From NCBI GenBank assembly GCA_964577805.1, contig CAZOAG010000002.1:165440-229439 (forward strand): a stretch of DNA of 64,000 nucleotides. Direction: 5' to 3'. Of this stretch, positions 36,633 to 46,570 are shown in pieces; the stretch's first letter is position 1, and each line of letters opens with the position of its first letter. The translations under genes and the position numbers were made by a program. This stretch comes from CAZPRW01 sp964577805 (GTDB taxonomy: Bacteria > Verrucomicrobiota > Verrucomicrobiia > Opitutales > JAIRKQ01). The notes beneath the pieces were generated by a model. It was given only the letters and a program-made list of their open reading frames with translations. It had not been told where the DNA came from and did no database searches.

Positions 36633-39065
36633 ATGAAAAAATTGATTATTGCTGAAAAACCAAGTGTAGCAGCTGATTTAGCAAAAGCATTGGGGAGATT
36701 TAAAAAATTTGATGATCGTTATGAAGGTGAACAGTATGTCGTCAGTTGGGCAGTAGGACATTTGGTAGAATTGGTAATGCCAGAAGATATTGATGAATCA
36801 TTGAAACGGTGGTCATTAACGACATTGCCAATAGTTCCCAAAAAATTCAAAACAAAACCAATCGAAAAGACCAAAAAACGATTAAATGAATTAAAAAAAT
36901 TGATTCAGCGAGATGATGTTTGGTCATTGATCAATGGATGCGATGCCGGTAGAGAAGGAGAGCTGATATTCACTTATATTTACGAACAAACAAAATGCAA
37001 AAAACCATTCCAGAGATTGTGGTTGTCATCGATGACATTACAAGGAATCAATGATGCATTTCAACATTTGCGCGATAGTTCTGACATGCAAAATTTGCAG
37101 GATGCGGCGAAATGTCGTTCAGAAGCAGATTGGTTAATAGGAATAAATGGAACTCGTGCAATAACATCGAAAATATTTAGTTTTGCGTCCAAACAAGCAG
37201 CGACAGTAGGACGTGTGCAAACGCCGACATTAGCAATGATCGTCAATCGTGATCGTGATATTGCGAATTTTGTTCCTAGAACATTTTGGAAAATAAACGG
37301 TCGGTTCAGCATAACTAATGGAGAATATGATGGTATATTACAAAAATCTGATAAATTAGATGCAACTAATGAACATGACCGTGTTGATAGGTTCTGGTTA
37401 CAAGAAGATGCAGAAAAAATATTATTGGACCTTCAAGGGATAAAAATTGCAGAGATAAAAGAGCAAAAAAAACGTTCCAGGCAGTCAGCTCCCAGATTAT
37501 ATGATCTTACAACATTGCAGAGAGAGGCAAATACACGGTATGGCATGCCGGCAAATATGACATTGAGCATTGCGCAATCGTTATATGAACGGCATAAATG
37601 TTTGACATATCCAAGGACAGATTCCCGTGCGTTGACAGAAGATTATGTCGATACATGTTATAAAATATTGGCCGCTGTTAATGATGAACATAGAGTATTT
37701 GCGCAAGAAATCATTCAAAAGCATAGCATTGATGGTAGTAATAGAAAAATTTTTAATAACAAACAAGTCAGTGATCACTTCGCGATAGTACCTACACAAC
37801 AACCACCCAAAAATTTAAAAGATGAAGAATGGAAGATCTTTTCAATGGTGTTGAAACGGTTCATTTGTGTATTTTTTCCAGATGCTGAATTCGATATAAC
37901 TACTCGTCTAACAACAGCCAAAGATTATGTCTTCAAGACAGAAGGCAAGGTATTAGTCAACCCAGGATGGATGGCAGTGTATGGAAAATCAGATAATGAA
38001 AAAAATCGTACGTTACCAGCTGTAGTGGAAGCTGATGGCACACCTCCGCAAGCAAATATTATTGATATAAAAATGTCAGATGATGTCACTCGACCACCGG
38101 CGCCATATAATGAAGCGACATTATTAGCAGCTATGGAAGGTGCTGGAAAGTTATTGGAAGATGACGATCTTGTAGAGGCGATGAAAGAACGTGGGTTGGG
38201 AACTCCTGCAACACGTGCGCAAATAATAGAACATTTATTGTCATTAAATTATTTAGTCCGTGAAAAGAAGGATCTAAGAGCAACTGCTAAAGCAGAAAAT
38301 TTGTTGAATTTTCTAAAATCGGCAAATATTGAGACATTGTCAAGTCCGGCAATGACAGGAGAATGGGAATATAAATTGCGCAAGATGGAAAGTGGGGAAT
38401 TTGCCAGGACTACATTTATGCAAGAAATTTCTACGCTAACAGAGGCAATTGTGGATAAAGTAAAACAGTTTACAGAAACAGGTGTTACAACATCAATAAT
38501 TTCACCGACAGATGGTCAGCCATTATTGGAAATGATAAAAGATTATAAATCTCAGGATGGTAAGTTCAAAATAAATAAAATTATTGGTGGTAGGAAGATT
38601 TCAGAAGAAGAAGTCGTAACTTTATTGAAAAACAAGCGAGTTGGGCCATTATCAGGGTTTAAATCAAAGACTGGTGCAGAATTTTCTGCAACATTGGTAT
38701 TAGACGATAATATGAATGTAGTGTTTGAATTTGACAATGAATATTCCGAATCAATGTCTGGTCCTACACTGTCGAAAGAAGAAATTGATCAATTAGAAGT
38801 GATAGGAGTGTGTCCATTTTGTAAGTCTGAAGTTGTAATGTCAGACAATGCTTATGTTTGCAAAAATTATTTTGATAAAAAGTGCAAACTGCGAATATCG
38901 AAAAAAATGTTGGAACGCGATATTCCTGTCGATCAAATGCAAAAATTATTGATAGATAAAACAACGGATATGCTAGATAATTTTCGATCCAAACGCACTG
39001 GTAAATTATTCTCAGCAAAGTTAGTGCTTCAGAAGGAGGCTAAGATAAAATTTGAGTTCAAGTAG
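36633..39065 (+). CDS. topB: type IA DNA topoisomerase, TopB-like, with two C-terminal repeats
   Basis: The 810-residue enzyme relaxes or decatenates DNA by single-strand passage. The Toprim domain holds IAEKPSVA (Glu8) and GCDAGREGEL; TVGRVQTPTLAMIV and the active-site Tyr326 in LTYPRTDSRALTEDY follow. The C-terminus carries two Toprim_Crpt-type repeats, the first with GPLSGFKSKTGAEFSATL, the second starting with CPFCKSEV and more Cys and ending with RSKRTGKLFSAKLVL. The first repeat lacks its Cys, so only the second could bind zinc. E. coli TopB is shorter. Confidence 0.95.
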   Translation: MKKLIIAEKPSVAADLAKALGRFKKFDDRYEGEQYVVSWAVGHLVELVMPEDIDESLKRWSLTTLPIVPKKFKTKPIEKTKKRLNELKKLIQRDDVWSLINGCDAGREGELIFTYIYEQTKCKKPFQRLWLSSMTLQGINDAFQHLRDSSDMQNLQDAAKCRSEADWLIGINGTRAITSKIFSFASKQAATVGRVQTPTLAMIVNRDRDIANFVPRTFWKINGRFSITNGEYDGILQKSDKLDATNEHDRVDRFWLQEDAEKILLDLQGIKIAEIKEQKKRSRQSAPRLYDLTTLQREANTRYGMPANMTLSIAQSLYERHKCLTYPRTDSRALTEDYVDTCYKILAAVNDEHRVFAQEIIQKHSIDGSNRKIFNNKQVSDHFAIVPTQQPPKNLKDEEWKIFSMVLKRFICVFFPDAEFDITTRLTTAKDYVFKTEGKVLVNPGWMAVYGKSDNEKNRTLPAVVEADGTPPQANIIDIKMSDDVTRPPAPYNEATLLAAMEGAGKLLEDDDLVEAMKERGLGTPATRAQIIEHLLSLNYLVREKKDLRATAKAENLLNFLKSANIETLSSPAMTGEWEYKLRKMESGEFARTTFMQEISTLTEAIVDKVKQFTETGVTTSIISPTDGQPLLEMIKDYKSQDGKFKINKIIGGRKISEEEVVTLLKNKRVGPLSGFKSKTGAEFSATLVLDDNMNVVFEFDNEYSESMSGPTLSKEEIDQLEVIGVCPFCKSEVVMSDNAYVCKNYFDKKCKLRISKKMLERDIPVDQMQKLLIDKTTDMLDNFRSKRTGKLFSAKLVLQKEAKIKFEFK

Positions 39066-39126
39066 TCTTTGTTTTTTAAATATCAAATTCATGAATTTGA
39101 CAATAATTTTTTGTTATTAAAATTTT

Positions 39127-40029
39127 TTGTCTTTTCGTGAATGCATATTTATTTATTCAACAGCAATATTCATGATATGGTTAATGTTGTCATCGTTATT
39201 GATGGCGTTATCAATACCTGTAAATAAATATTTTATTTGTCATCAATATCCATTTGTTACTTCGGCTATATTTTGTTTTGTCGCATGTTTTTTGTCATTG
39301 CCATTTTTTAAAAAGAAAATGTTTAATTGGCGAAAAATATGGCAGTTGATGATAATAGGTGCTGTTGAATTTGGGCTGATGTATGGATGTTTTCAAATAT
39401 CGTTAAAGTATTTAGCAGGGCATGAAGCAGCATTGTTGCTGTTAACCACTCCTATCTATATTACTTTAATTGGAGTACGAAACAAGTCCAAACAGTTCAT
39501 AATGTTGCTATCAATAGTAACGCTATTAATGTTGATGATAGTTCCTTTAGTCACAGATAAATATAATATATCGTTGTCACTGTATGGCGTGATATTTTCT
39601 CAATTATGTAATTTCTCATTTGCGAGTGGTCAGGTGATGTTGAAACGGTTTTTAAACATTAACCGGGATATACAATTATTATCATGTGGATGTATTTTGT
39701 TTTTCGGAGCAACTTTTGCATGTTTGCCATTTGTATTATTTGATTTGTCGAACAATCTTTGTTTTCAATGTGATATAATGTATTTTTTTCATACGATAAT
39801 ATTTGGTGTGATATTTTGTTGGTTGGCTCATACATTATGGAACATTGGTGTTATTCGTGCTCCTATTTCTGCCGTTGCAATATTATCGAATATACAAATC
39901 CCATTGAGTATAATGTTATCATGTGTATTTTTTCATGAATCCATTAAATTTTCTCGTTTGATATTATCATTAATATTGATTGTCATAATGATCGTGTTGT
40001 CTAAGACTCTAGCAAAAGGAAAAATATAA
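39127..40029 (+). CDS. DMT/EamA-type membrane carrier
   Basis: About ten hydrophobic helices in two EamA-like halves. SIPVNKYF at the end of helix 1 and the segment AGHEAALLLLTTPIYITLIG are typical of the drug/metabolite transporter group, as is RAPISAVAILSNIQIPLSIMLSCVFFHE in the second half. The substrate is unknown. The start is uncertain: TTG 39127 opens the frame, ATG 39172 is an alternative; neither has a good ribosome-binding site. Confidence 0.8.
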   Translation: MSFRECIFIYSTAIFMIWLMLSSLLMALSIPVNKYFICHQYPFVTSAIFCFVACFLSLPFFKKKMFNWRKIWQLMIIGAVEFGLMYGCFQISLKYLAGHEAALLLLTTPIYITLIGVRNKSKQFIMLLSIVTLLMLMIVPLVTDKYNISLSLYGVIFSQLCNFSFASGQVMLKRFLNINRDIQLLSCGCILFFGATFACLPFVLFDLSNNLCFQCDIMYFFHTIIFGVIFCWLAHTLWNIGVIRAPISAVAILSNIQIPLSIMLSCVFFHESIKFSRLILSLILIVIMIVLSKTLAKGKI

Positions 40030-40069
40030 TTGCCAATTATTTAACAACAAATAACGGTAGTGTTGTTGC

Positions 40070-41605
40070 ATGAAAACATCATACATTACGACAGCGATAG
40101 ATTACGCTAATGGAAAGCCACATATCGGCCATACTTATGAAAAAATATTAGCTGATACGACTGCTCGTATGATGAAGGTACAGGGACATGATGTTCGCTT
40201 ATTGACAGGGTTGGATGAACATGGGCTGAAAGTCAGTCAATCTGCAGAAAAAGAGGGAATTGACGAGAAACAACATTGTGATGCTATTGCCGACAATTTT
40301 ATACACTTGTGTAAGTTGTTTAATATCGATTACGATAGGTACATTCGTACGACTGACGATGATCATAAGTCTGTCGTTCAATCATGTTTGCAAAAATTGT
40401 TCGATGATGGTGGAATTTATAAATCAAATTATTCTGGATGGTATAGTAAGACAGCAGAACGGTTTGTTTTAGAAAAGGATAAAATCAATGGTGAATGGCC
40501 ATCGGATTATGGTGAAGTCATAACAATTTCTGAAACGAATTATTTTTTCAAATTATCGAAATATCAAGATTGGTTGATAGATTATATAAAGTCACATCCG
40601 GATTTCATTTTGCCACATTTTCGTGCGAAACAAGTGTTGGAATTTTTAAAAGAACCGATCAATGATCTTTGTATATCCCGTCCGAAAGAACGGTTGTCAT
40701 GGGGGATAGAACTGCCATTCGATAAGGATTATGTGACATATGTTTGGTTCGATGCATTATTGAATTATTTGACCGGTGCGAAGTTTCAGACTCAAGAATT
40801 TAATAATTATTGGCCGGCAGATTATCATATTATAGGGAAGGATATCATGGTTCCTGCACATGCTGTTTATTGGCCTATAATGTTGCATGCTCTTGGAATA
40901 GAACTGCCGAAACATTTATTAGTGCATGGATGGTGGTTGATGTCAGGAGAAAAAATGTCGAAATCAACGGGAAATATTGTTGATCCTGTAGAACTGACAG
41001 AAGTGTTCGGGGTGGATGCTACTAGATATTATCTCATCCGCGAGATGACAATGGGACAGGATGGCGATTTTTCATATGATCGAATATTGACACGTTATAA
41101 TTGTGATCTTGCGAATGATCTCGGAAACCTTGTTAGCAGATTATTGAACATGGTACACAGGTATTGCAATGGAATTATAGGATCTGTTGATTTTTCTGAA
41201 CAGGAAGAACAGCAATTACGACAGACATTTTTAGATGGTGCGAAGGAAGTTATTAATCATTACAATAATTTTTCATATCATCAGGGATTAGAACGTTTGT
41301 TTTTGTGCATCAGTTCTATTAATGCATATATAGAATGTCGTGCGCCATGGAAGTTGGCCAAATCACAAGATATTGCCGATCAGAAACGAATAATCTCAAC
41401 ATTAGCATTGTCGGTGGAATGCTTGCGAATATCTGTCATGCTATTATATCCCGTCATGCCGATAATTTCTAAAAAAATATTATCATTGATCGGATACGAT
41501 TGTGATGTCATGTGGAATGATGATATGTTGAAGTTTGATGTTCTGAATGGCAAAAGTATAGGAGAGAAAACGATACTTTTCCCAAAGATCGACACCAATG
41601 TCTAA
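40070..41605 (+). CDS. metG: methionyl-tRNA synthetase (zinc-free type)
   Basis: Class I synthetase for Met-tRNA. The HIGH motif is GKPHIGHTYEK (about 15-25), the KMSKS motif is GEKMSKSTGN, and the anticodon-binding region includes NLVSRLLNM and ECRAPWKL. The connective domain has GWYSKTAERFVLE without the CxxC knuckles of zinc-bearing MetRS. The protein ends at 511 residues with no C-terminal dimerisation domain. It overlaps the next gene by 8 bases. Confidence 0.97.
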   Translation: MKTSYITTAIDYANGKPHIGHTYEKILADTTARMMKVQGHDVRLLTGLDEHGLKVSQSAEKEGIDEKQHCDAIADNFIHLCKLFNIDYDRYIRTTDDDHKSVVQSCLQKLFDDGGIYKSNYSGWYSKTAERFVLEKDKINGEWPSDYGEVITISETNYFFKLSKYQDWLIDYIKSHPDFILPHFRAKQVLEFLKEPINDLCISRPKERLSWGIELPFDKDYVTYVWFDALLNYLTGAKFQTQEFNNYWPADYHIIGKDIMVPAHAVYWPIMLHALGIELPKHLLVHGWWLMSGEKMSKSTGNIVDPVELTEVFGVDATRYYLIREMTMGQDGDFSYDRILTRYNCDLANDLGNLVSRLLNMVHRYCNGIIGSVDFSEQEEQQLRQTFLDGAKEVINHYNNFSYHQGLERLFLCISSINAYIECRAPWKLAKSQDIADQKRIISTLALSVECLRISVMLLYPVMPIISKKILSLIGYDCDVMWNDDMLKFDVLNGKSIGEKTILFPKIDTNV

Positions 41606-42302
41606 TTTGCCGAAAATTCAAGTGTTGAAAAAGCGGTGGCAAATGGTATTTGGCACTGTCTTGGTATTTTTGCTAAAACTTTATTCAAAGACATTGTTTG
41701 TTAGGCCATCAAAATTAGCATGTGAATGGAAAAAACAATCTCAAAAACCGGCATTATTTGCATTCTGGCATGATAATTTATTATCAATTTATAAAATAAA
41801 AAAGCTATTGCCAAAATCATCAAAAATTGCTGGTTTGGTCAGTCCGTCAAGAGATGGTGCTTGGTTGTCATATTTATTTTCAAAGGTTGGTATTGATAGT
41901 GTTCGTGGATCGAGCAAACGACGAGGATTATCAGCGATATCAATAATGACAGATAAATTAAAGAGCGGATCTTTTATTGCAATTACACCAGATGGTCCGC
42001 GTGGACCTTCGCATGTGTTTAAAAACGGTGTTGCGATGACTGCGCAATCTGCACAATGCGATGTTGTATTAATCGCAATACATCCGTCGTTGTATTTCAC
42101 TATTCCAAGTTGGGATAAATTAAAGGTCCCTGTTCCATTTTCTAAGATTTATACAGACATTGTTACAATATCATTTTCTGAAATTAAAGATCTCGAAACA
42201 GTATCGATTACTCATCTAATGCAAGAAAAATTATTGCGACTACAGAAAAATTTGGAAAACAAGCAAGAACAACAGAAATACTGTTGTTGTGCAATTTTCT
42301 AA
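41598..42302 (+). CDS. DUF374-family lysophospholipid/lipid A acyltransferase-like protein
   Basis: The 234-residue protein carries the DUF374 hallmarks: AFWHDNLLSI near 55-65, LVSPSRDGAWLSYL, VRGSSKRRGLSA and ITPDGPRGP. These proteins are membrane-bound acyltransferase relatives, probably acting on Kdo-lipid A or lysophospholipid. A hydrophobic N-terminal segment (about 16-30) anchors it. The protein ends in YCCCAIF, which looks like a CaaX box; see findings. Its start overlaps metG by 8 bases. Confidence 0.9.
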   Translation: MSNLPKIQVLKKRWQMVFGTVLVFLLKLYSKTLFVRPSKLACEWKKQSQKPALFAFWHDNLLSIYKIKKLLPKSSKIAGLVSPSRDGAWLSYLFSKVGIDSVRGSSKRRGLSAISIMTDKLKSGSFIAITPDGPRGPSHVFKNGVAMTAQSAQCDVVLIAIHPSLYFTIPSWDKLKVPVPFSKIYTDIVTISFSEIKDLETVSITHLMQEKLLRLQKNLENKQEQQKYCCCAIF

Positions 42303-42466
42303 ATCGTGATTTTTTAAATTTAAAAATTGTCAAATTATACCACTGCGTTTGTTTTTTTTGGGGAATTTGAGCGCATTTTAAATGCCAAAACACCAACATT
42401 GGATATCAAATCATATTTGCGTTTTCCAATATTGGCGAAAAAAATGTCTTATGAAAAATTATTATG

Positions 42467-43087
42467 TTATGCAGAATGTCCGAAGAATGTTTCTTCTAAC
42501 ATCAGACATAATGTGTGATAAATCGGAAGGTGTAATTCTTGTATTTTAAATGTTTCTGATTCTGGCGCTCGTATGCAAACATCGCAGTTTGATAACAATT
42601 GTCCGCCAGATTTTCCAGAAAGCCCGATTACTGGCATTTTTTTTGCATGTGCGACAATAGCTGCTAAATTTACATTTTTAGCATTTCCTGATGTTGAAAT
42701 GGCTAATAGGACATCACCAGCATTTCCCAATCCGTATACCAATTGTGCATAACAATATTGTGGGTTGCAATCATTAGCGTATGCTGTGTTGATAGATACC
42801 ATATCTGGCAATGAAATCGCTGGTAATGCTCCTTGTAGATTGCTGGCGATTTCATCACCGATAATATTTCTTATTTCAGGATTAATTTTCCGTTTTTTAC
42901 AAAAACTTTTTAATAATTCCCCTGCTATATGTCCTGAATCGGATGCACTGCCACCGTTGCCACAAATCAATAATTTTCCGTTCGAACGGTAGCTTGCAGC
43001 GATGATATCATGTGCTCGTTGAATATCATTTTTGCATGCTATCAGTTGAGGATATCGTTGTAAACATTCTGATAAATGATCTACCAT
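42467..43087 (-). CDS. gmhA: SIS-domain phosphoheptose isomerase (GmhA-like)
   Basis: The 206-residue SIS protein has LLICGNGGSASDSGHIAGEL (about 39-58) and LLAISTSGNAKNVNLAA, the sugar-phosphate loops of GmhA, plus HLPIYHTLCLMLEE near the C-terminus, where the metal His lies. GmhA makes D-glycero-D-manno-heptose 7-phosphate for LPS core. DiaA has the same fold, but the long ELHLPIYH segment fits GmhA. It ends the minus-strand pair after superoxide dismutase with one base between them. Confidence 0.88.
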   Translation of the reverse strand: MVDHLSECLQRYPQLIACKNDIQRAHDIIAASYRSNGKLLICGNGGSASDSGHIAGELLKSFCKKRKINPEIRNIIGDEIASNLQGALPAISLPDMVSINTAYANDCNPQYCYAQLVYGLGNAGDVLLAISTSGNAKNVNLAAIVAHAKKMPVIGLSGKSGGQLLSNCDVCIRAPESETFKIQELHLPIYHTLCLMLEETFFGHSA

Positions 43088-43088
43088 A

Positions 43089-43742
43089 TTATTTTTTCAT
43101 GGCATTATTTAGATGTTCCGCAACTTTATTCCAATTAACAATGTTCCAAAATGCATCGATGTATTCTGTTTTCCTGTTCTGATATTGCAAATAGTATGCA
43201 TGTTCCCACATGTCTAGAACCAATAATGGAATACCATGTTTGCCATCAATATGATTCATTATTGGTGTGTCGTGATTTAATGTGGAACGAATAAATGATG
43301 CTTGTGATGGTTGTTTTGTTTCATTGTCGTAACACAACCATGTCCATCCACTGCCCATATGTCCCATGGCGCATGATTTAAATGCATCTTTAAAACTGTC
43401 AAAGCTGCCAAAAGATGTATTAATAGCATCTATTAAATTTTGTGGGATTTGTTGTGATGATTGCGGTTGTAAAATTCTCCAAAAGAATTGATGGTTATAA
43501 TGTCCACCAGCATTAAATATTATTTTTTGTTTTATCTCATTATTTATTTTAAGATCATCGATATTTTGAACAAACTCTTCAATCGGAAGATTGTTTTTTA
43601 TATTATTGTCTGCCAATAATGTGTTCAAATTATTAATATAAGCGGCATGATGTTTGTCATGGTGCAATATCATCGTTTGCTCTGACATTATTGGTGATAA
43701 TGCATCATATTCATATGGTAATTTTTTTAGAATATATGTCAT
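43089..43742 (-). CDS. sod: Fe/Mn superoxide dismutase
   Basis: The enzyme dismutates superoxide. Metal ligands are His27 in MILHHDKHHAAYINN, a second His in GGHYNHQFFW, and Asp and His in LVLDMWEHAYYLQY. The start is ATG 43742 because GGAGG stands just upstream on the minus strand and the protein then begins MTYILKKLPYEYDAL as in the family. Iron against manganese use cannot be decided with confidence. Confidence 0.97.
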   Translation of the reverse strand: MTYILKKLPYEYDALSPIMSEQTMILHHDKHHAAYINNLNTLLADNNIKNNLPIEEFVQNIDDLKINNEIKQKIIFNAGGHYNHQFFWRILQPQSSQQIPQNLIDAINTSFGSFDSFKDAFKSCAMGHMGSGWTWLCYDNETKQPSQASFIRSTLNHDTPIMNHIDGKHGIPLLVLDMWEHAYYLQYQNRKTEYIDAFWNIVNWNKVAEHLNNAMKK

Positions 43743-43873
43743 AATATTTGTCCTCCGCAACATTCAAGGAATGTTTTTATAGTTGTTGACGTCAATCTCT
43801 CGAGCGGAAATTCATGCTTTAATTGGTTATTTTCATAAGAAAGAAAAATTTTTATCATAGAAGAATAAAAAGC

Positions 43874-43901
43874 TTGCTAATTGTAAGTGTCGAAATATCG
43901 A
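43874..43901 (+). promoter_or_regulatory. promoter of tRNA-Glu
   Basis: TTGCTA (43874-43879) and TATCGA (43896-43901) are 16 bases apart and the tRNA begins 11 bases after the -10, so the primary transcript would need almost no 5' trimming. Confidence 0.5.
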
Positions 43902-43911
43902 TTGTTGTATT

Positions 43912-43986
43912 GTCCCGTTCGTCTAGCGGTTAGGACTCAGGATTTTCATTCCTGCAACAGGGGTTCGATTCCCCTACGGGACGCCA
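43912..43986 (+). tRNA. tRNA-Glu (UUC)
   Basis: A complete 75-base cloverleaf: acceptor GTCCCGT / ACGGGAC, anticodon stem CAGGA/TCCTG with loop TTTTCAT giving anticodon TTC, T-arm GGGGTTCGATTCCCC, discriminator G and encoded CCA. It decodes GAA and GAG. Confidence 0.98.
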
Positions 43987-44140
43987 TCTTTTGTGGCTGA
44001 TCCGTTAGAGTGTTTTGTTGTACTTGATCTGTTTACTTTGCTTGTTGTTGGCTCCGTCTGTCGAAATGACCAATTTCTATATTGTTTTTCTATAAAAATA
44101 CTTGTAAGAAAATATCGTATGTCTACTAGGTGATATATTC

Positions 44141-45490
44141 ATGTTAATTTGTAATTCCGTCATAGTGTCTGTTTTTGTTGTTTTGATAATGTGTGTTTTT
44201 CGCATTAATGTTGTTATTGCATTGACGACAGGTGCATTGGTTGCAGGTATTGTTGATGGATTTTCATTAAAAGATACTGTCGATATCTTTGCTCAAGGTC
44301 TTGGGGGAGGGGCTAAGATTGCAATAAGTTATGCTATGCTTGGTGCATTTGCTTCGGCTATAGCGCATTCTGGCCTTCCGAACTTTTTAATGGCCAAGGT
44401 TGCACATTTATTACACTTACGGTCGCGTAATCGACAACAAGAGTTTTCTGTAACATCGTCTGACCACCGTACAACAATAATGTTATTATTAGCAATTGGT
44501 ATAATGTCAATAGCGTGTAAAAATGTCATCCCTGTTCATATTGCATTTATTCCAATATTAATCCCGCCGTTATTGGGAGTTTTTAATAAGATGAATATTG
44601 ATCGGAGGGCAGTGACATGTGTCATAACATTTGGATTGATCGTTGCATATATGGTGATCCCTGTAGGGTTTGGTGAGATTTTTTTAGATAATATTTTGGC
44701 ACATTATCTATCGGTCAATGGGCTTGCTATGACTGTTCCTGAAATCATACACGCATTATTATTGCCAGTGATTGGGATGTCTGTCGGTCTGTGCTGCGCA
44801 TTATTTTATTATCGAAAACCACGTTATTATGAAGTTTCTGAAGTAAAGACTGCCGATGAAAATTCTACAATTGTTCGAAAAGAAGTCATAATATCAACAT
44901 TGGCGATTTTTGCTGCATTAGTAGTACAAATAGTTTCTCGTGAAATTATCTTGAGTGCTCTTGGTGGGTTTTTGGTATTATCATTGGGCGGTGTTGTGCG
45001 AAGGAAAGATTCCGACAATGTTGTAGCGGATGGTTTCAAAATGATGGCAGTGATTTCGTTTACTATGCTTGCAGCTGCTGGATTTGGAAATGTTTTACAT
45101 GCTACAGGAGGAATTCATTCATTGATAAATTGGATAGCAGAACATGCTATTCACAATAAAGCATTGTCGTCATTGAGTATGTTGTTTGTAGGATTTTTGA
45201 TATCTGTAGGGATAGGATCATCTTTTTCTACAGTGCCTATTGTAGCGACTGTTTATGTTCCATTAGGGATCAAGCTTGGATTATCTCCTGCTGCTATTGC
45301 TGTAATCGTTGCAATATCTGGTGTGGTAGGTGATGCAGGTTCTCCATCATCAGATTCTACATTAGGACCGACGATGGGATTAAATGCTGATGGGCAACAT
45401 TCTTTAGTCTACGACAGTGCGATTCCTAGTTTCATTTTTTTGTCGGTACCAGCATTTATTTGTGGATGGATATCATCTATAATTTTGTAA
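44141..45490 (+). CDS. Na+/H+ antiporter-family carrier (YuiF-like)
   Basis: The 449-residue protein has about eleven membrane helices. Conserved blocks are DIFAQGLGGGAKIAISYAML, NVIPVHIAFIPILIPPLL, and near the C-terminus GIGSSFSTVPIVATVYVPLG and GVVGDAGSPSSDSTLGPT. These are those of the NhaC-related Na+_H+_antiporter family, which includes YuiF-type amino acid carriers. It may move a metabolite or Na+/H+; the substrate is not determinable. Confidence 0.82.
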   Translation: MLICNSVIVSVFVVLIMCVFRINVVIALTTGALVAGIVDGFSLKDTVDIFAQGLGGGAKIAISYAMLGAFASAIAHSGLPNFLMAKVAHLLHLRSRNRQQEFSVTSSDHRTTIMLLLAIGIMSIACKNVIPVHIAFIPILIPPLLGVFNKMNIDRRAVTCVITFGLIVAYMVIPVGFGEIFLDNILAHYLSVNGLAMTVPEIIHALLLPVIGMSVGLCCALFYYRKPRYYEVSEVKTADENSTIVRKEVIISTLAIFAALVVQIVSREIILSALGGFLVLSLGGVVRRKDSDNVVADGFKMMAVISFTMLAAAGFGNVLHATGGIHSLINWIAEHAIHNKALSSLSMLFVGFLISVGIGSSFSTVPIVATVYVPLGIKLGLSPAAIAVIVAISGVVGDAGSPSSDSTLGPTMGLNADGQHSLVYDSAIPSFIFLSVPAFICGWISSIIL

Positions 45491-45653
45491 AAAATATTAT
45501 GCAAATATATCTGATTATTTGTTCAAATGGTAGCAGGCATGTTGTAATTTAAATATCGTTGTTTGAATAAGATATAGCAGGCACATATCAATGTGCTGGA
45601 TTCGTCTGAAATTTACTTGATCCGCTATGTTTTGTTTTTACATGACATGAAGT

Positions 45654-46517
45654 ATGCGTAAATATTTTCTAGGTCTATTATGGTTCATGCTGAGCTTGGT
45701 TGTTTGCGTGTTCAATGATGGTCTAATGAAATATTTGGGTGATGATTATGTCCCATCGCAGATAGTATGTTTACGATATTTTTTTGCTAGTTTATCTTTG
45801 TTATTGATAGCATTTTTTAGAAAAAATTTACGTTGTTGTTTGATTTCGAAACGTTGCAGATTGCATGGTGTTCGTGCAGTATTTTTATTTGTTGCAATAT
45901 TATTATATTGTGCTGCTTTGCATAAATTACCGATTTCGACAGTAATAGCATTAAATTTTGTCATTCCATTATTTACATTATTATTTGCACATTGTTTTTT
46001 GAAAGAACATATTGGACGCGATCGGTTCTTAGCAACATTGATAGGGTTTGTTGGTGTTTGTGTAATTTTCGAACCGTACAATAACGACTTTGCGACATCA
46101 TATGCGATATTGTTACTTTTATCATCAGCATTATTTGCAATATTGGATGTTGTTAATAAAAAATATGTCACGAGTGAAGGCCCATTTACTATGGTGTTTT
46201 ACACCGCAATATTTACATTTTTAATATCGTTACCATTTGCAATAATTTCATGGAAATTGCCATCTGCGCTCGATTGGATATTGTTTATAGGTATTGGAAT
46301 CGGTGCAAATTTATTGTTATACTGTATTTTGAAAGCGTTTGAGTATGTAGATGTTTCTGCCCTCGCCCCATTCCGGTATCTTGAATTAATCCTCAGCGCA
46401 TTAGTAGGATATTATATTTTCAATGAATTGCCGTCCATTGCAACGATCGTTGGTGCCATGATAATAATCCCATGCACATTATATGTAGTGTATTCAGAGA
46501 CCAGATGTTCCAACTAA
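45654..46517 (+). CDS. DMT/EamA-type carrier, second copy
   Basis: The 287-residue protein has ten hydrophobic helices in two EamA halves, with QIVCLRYFFASLSL, LHKLPISTVIALNFVIPLFTLLFA and DVSALAPFRYLELILSALVGYYIFNE. This layout resembles the branch that includes S-adenosylmethionine carriers of intracellular bacteria, but such assignment is inference. It is not a recent duplicate of the DMT carrier at 39127. It is followed by tRNA-Pro. Confidence 0.82.
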   Translation: MRKYFLGLLWFMLSLVVCVFNDGLMKYLGDDYVPSQIVCLRYFFASLSLLLIAFFRKNLRCCLISKRCRLHGVRAVFLFVAILLYCAALHKLPISTVIALNFVIPLFTLLFAHCFLKEHIGRDRFLATLIGFVGVCVIFEPYNNDFATSYAILLLLSSALFAILDVVNKKYVTSEGPFTMVFYTAIFTFLISLPFAIISWKLPSALDWILFIGIGIGANLLLYCILKAFEYVDVSALAPFRYLELILSALVGYYIFNELPSIATIVGAMIIIPCTLYVVYSETRCSN

Positions 46518-46570
46518 CTAGATGGTTTAATTGTTTACGTGGTAGGTTGAATTGTTGTGTGATAATTATC

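Noticed and set aside
42311..42326. Self-complementary TTTTTAAATTTAAAAA between the DUF374 and gmhA-like genes
   Set aside because: A/T-only palindrome with no loop or GC pairs; too weak to call a terminator.
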